From Sphingobacterium corticibacterium (GTDB taxonomy: Bacteria; Bacteroidota; Bacteroidia; Sphingobacteriales; Sphingobacteriaceae), in NCBI RefSeq assembly GCF_004208525.1, contig NZ_SGIT01000002.1:248001-312000 (forward strand): a DNA stretch of 64,000 nucleotides, given 5' to 3'. Positions 63,509-64,000 of the stretch are shown piece by piece; within the stretch, counting starts at the first letter, position 1, and each line of letters starts with the position of its first letter. Made by a program: the position numbers and the translations under genes. The notes below the pieces were generated by a model. That model did no database searches. It had not been told where the DNA came from and saw nothing but the letters and a program-made list of their open reading frames with translations.

Positions 63509-64000
63509 TTATTTCAATTTTTGTAAACGAGACTTGGCTTCTTTTAGCACATCGTCCTCTTGATTATCATAATTATCGATTACACTTTCCAATGTTGATT
63601 TCGCTTGGAAGTTATCTCCTTTGCCAGCGTATGCATCTGCCATCAAGATAAATCCTTTTGCTACCCAATAATCATAAGACGAAAAGGTATTGGCAATATC
63701 AAATGCGGATTCGATTGCTTTATCATATTGCTTCGATTTCAACTGTTGTTCCGCCACACGGTATCTTGCTTCTGCTCCAGTAATTGTATTACTCTTTAAT
63801 GCCGCTAGATTAAATTCTTTAAGTGCATCTGCAGGTTTGTTGGTCGCGACATACGCTTTGCCAGCATAAAGATGTGCCAAGGCGATATCTTCTTCGGAAG
63901 ATTTATCGTGTTCCTTCACCAATTTCGCATAGTTCTGCGTTTCCACATAATCGCCTATATGATAGTAGGCCATCAACTGGTTATTGATGGCAAAACCGTA
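63509..64000 (-). CDS. TPR-repeat protein, 5' end outside the window
   Basis: The frame is open to base 64000, so the N-terminus is missing; 163 residues are visible, of repeats such as AHLYAGKAYVATNKPADALKEFNLAAL and ARYRVAEQQLKSKQYDKAIESAFDIAN. YbgF/BamD-like TPR proteins precede barrels in this family of loci, so an outer-membrane or periplasmic scaffold role is likely but inferred. First visible gene of the run to folC. Confidence 0.85.
   Translation of the reverse strand, partial: YGFAINNQLMAYYHIGDYVETQNYAKLVKEHDKSSEEDIALAHLYAGKAYVATNKPADALKEFNLAALKSNTITGAEARYRVAEQQLKSKQYDKAIESAFDIANTFSSYDYWVAKGFILMADAYAGKGDNFQAKSTLESVIDNYDNQEDDVLKEAKSRLQKLK

Noticed and set aside
1-64000. CRISPR arrays, prophage or insertion sequences
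   Set aside because: No regular spaced repeats, integrase, transposase or phage structural genes were seen.

Overview
The window reads as chromosomal DNA of a Bacteroidota member, most likely of the Sphingobacteriaceae (Sphingobacterium/Pedobacter-like). The support is a SusC/SusD pair with an STN-type TonB receptor and FecI/FecR-type regulators, Bacteroidota-type promoters (TTTG, 19-21 nt, TAnnTTTG), a fused RibBA, a thrA-thrB-thrC operon, the rplM-rpsI-rpsB-tsf order, and a DUF4292/EnvC/TatA cluster. No phage, insertion sequence, CRISPR array or rRNA gene is visible. There is one tRNA (Met, CAT).

Layout. 1-4.9 kb: a truncated PAS sensor kinase, an endonuclease/exonuclease/phosphatase-fold protein, a receiver-kinase hybrid and a UDP-xylose synthase on the plus strand. 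4.9-12.2 kb: minus-strand genes for a DUF1275 membrane protein, a Usp-like protein, an OmpR-type two-component system, RibBA, an LptF/G permease and a START-like protein. 12.3-15 kb: tRNA-Met, an NlpC/P60 peptidase, a small probably broken gene and a secreted calcineurin-type phosphoesterase. 15-19.3 kb: a minus-strand run placing a sensor kinase and response regulator directly upstream of hemE and hemJ. 19.4-25.7 kb: YjjG-like phosphatase, DUF1080 protein, TonB-type receptor, ClpS, FabH-like synthase and a fatty acid hydroxylase.

25.8-31.9 kb: threonine operon thrA-thrB-thrC followed by an RlmI-like methyltransferase. Its 5' region encodes a 22-residue leader peptide with nine consecutive Ile/Thr codons, an intrinsic terminator and a matching antiterminator pairing. 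It looks like a complete ribosome-mediated attenuator and is the strongest find here. 32-39 kb: envelope genes (NlpC/P60, MltD with LysM, TatA, EnvC-like, DUF4292, TPR). 39.1-49.5 kb: a small polysaccharide-utilization locus: ECF sigma, FecR, SusC, SusD, a multidomain GH10 xylanase and a secreted TIM-barrel epimerase-like protein. Part of it looks richer in G+C than the flanks.

49.6-52.4 kb: tsf, rpsB, rpsI and rplM on the minus strand. Their promoter interlocks with the divergent promoter of an SGNH hydrolase. 53.5-64 kb: an AI-2E family permease, then a minus-strand run of TPR protein, outer-membrane barrel, HU/CCDC81-SPOR protein, ExbB, ExbD, TonB-like protein, FolC and a GH78 rhamnosidase. 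The ExbB-ExbD-TonB set could energize the SusC and other TonB-dependent receptors of the window.
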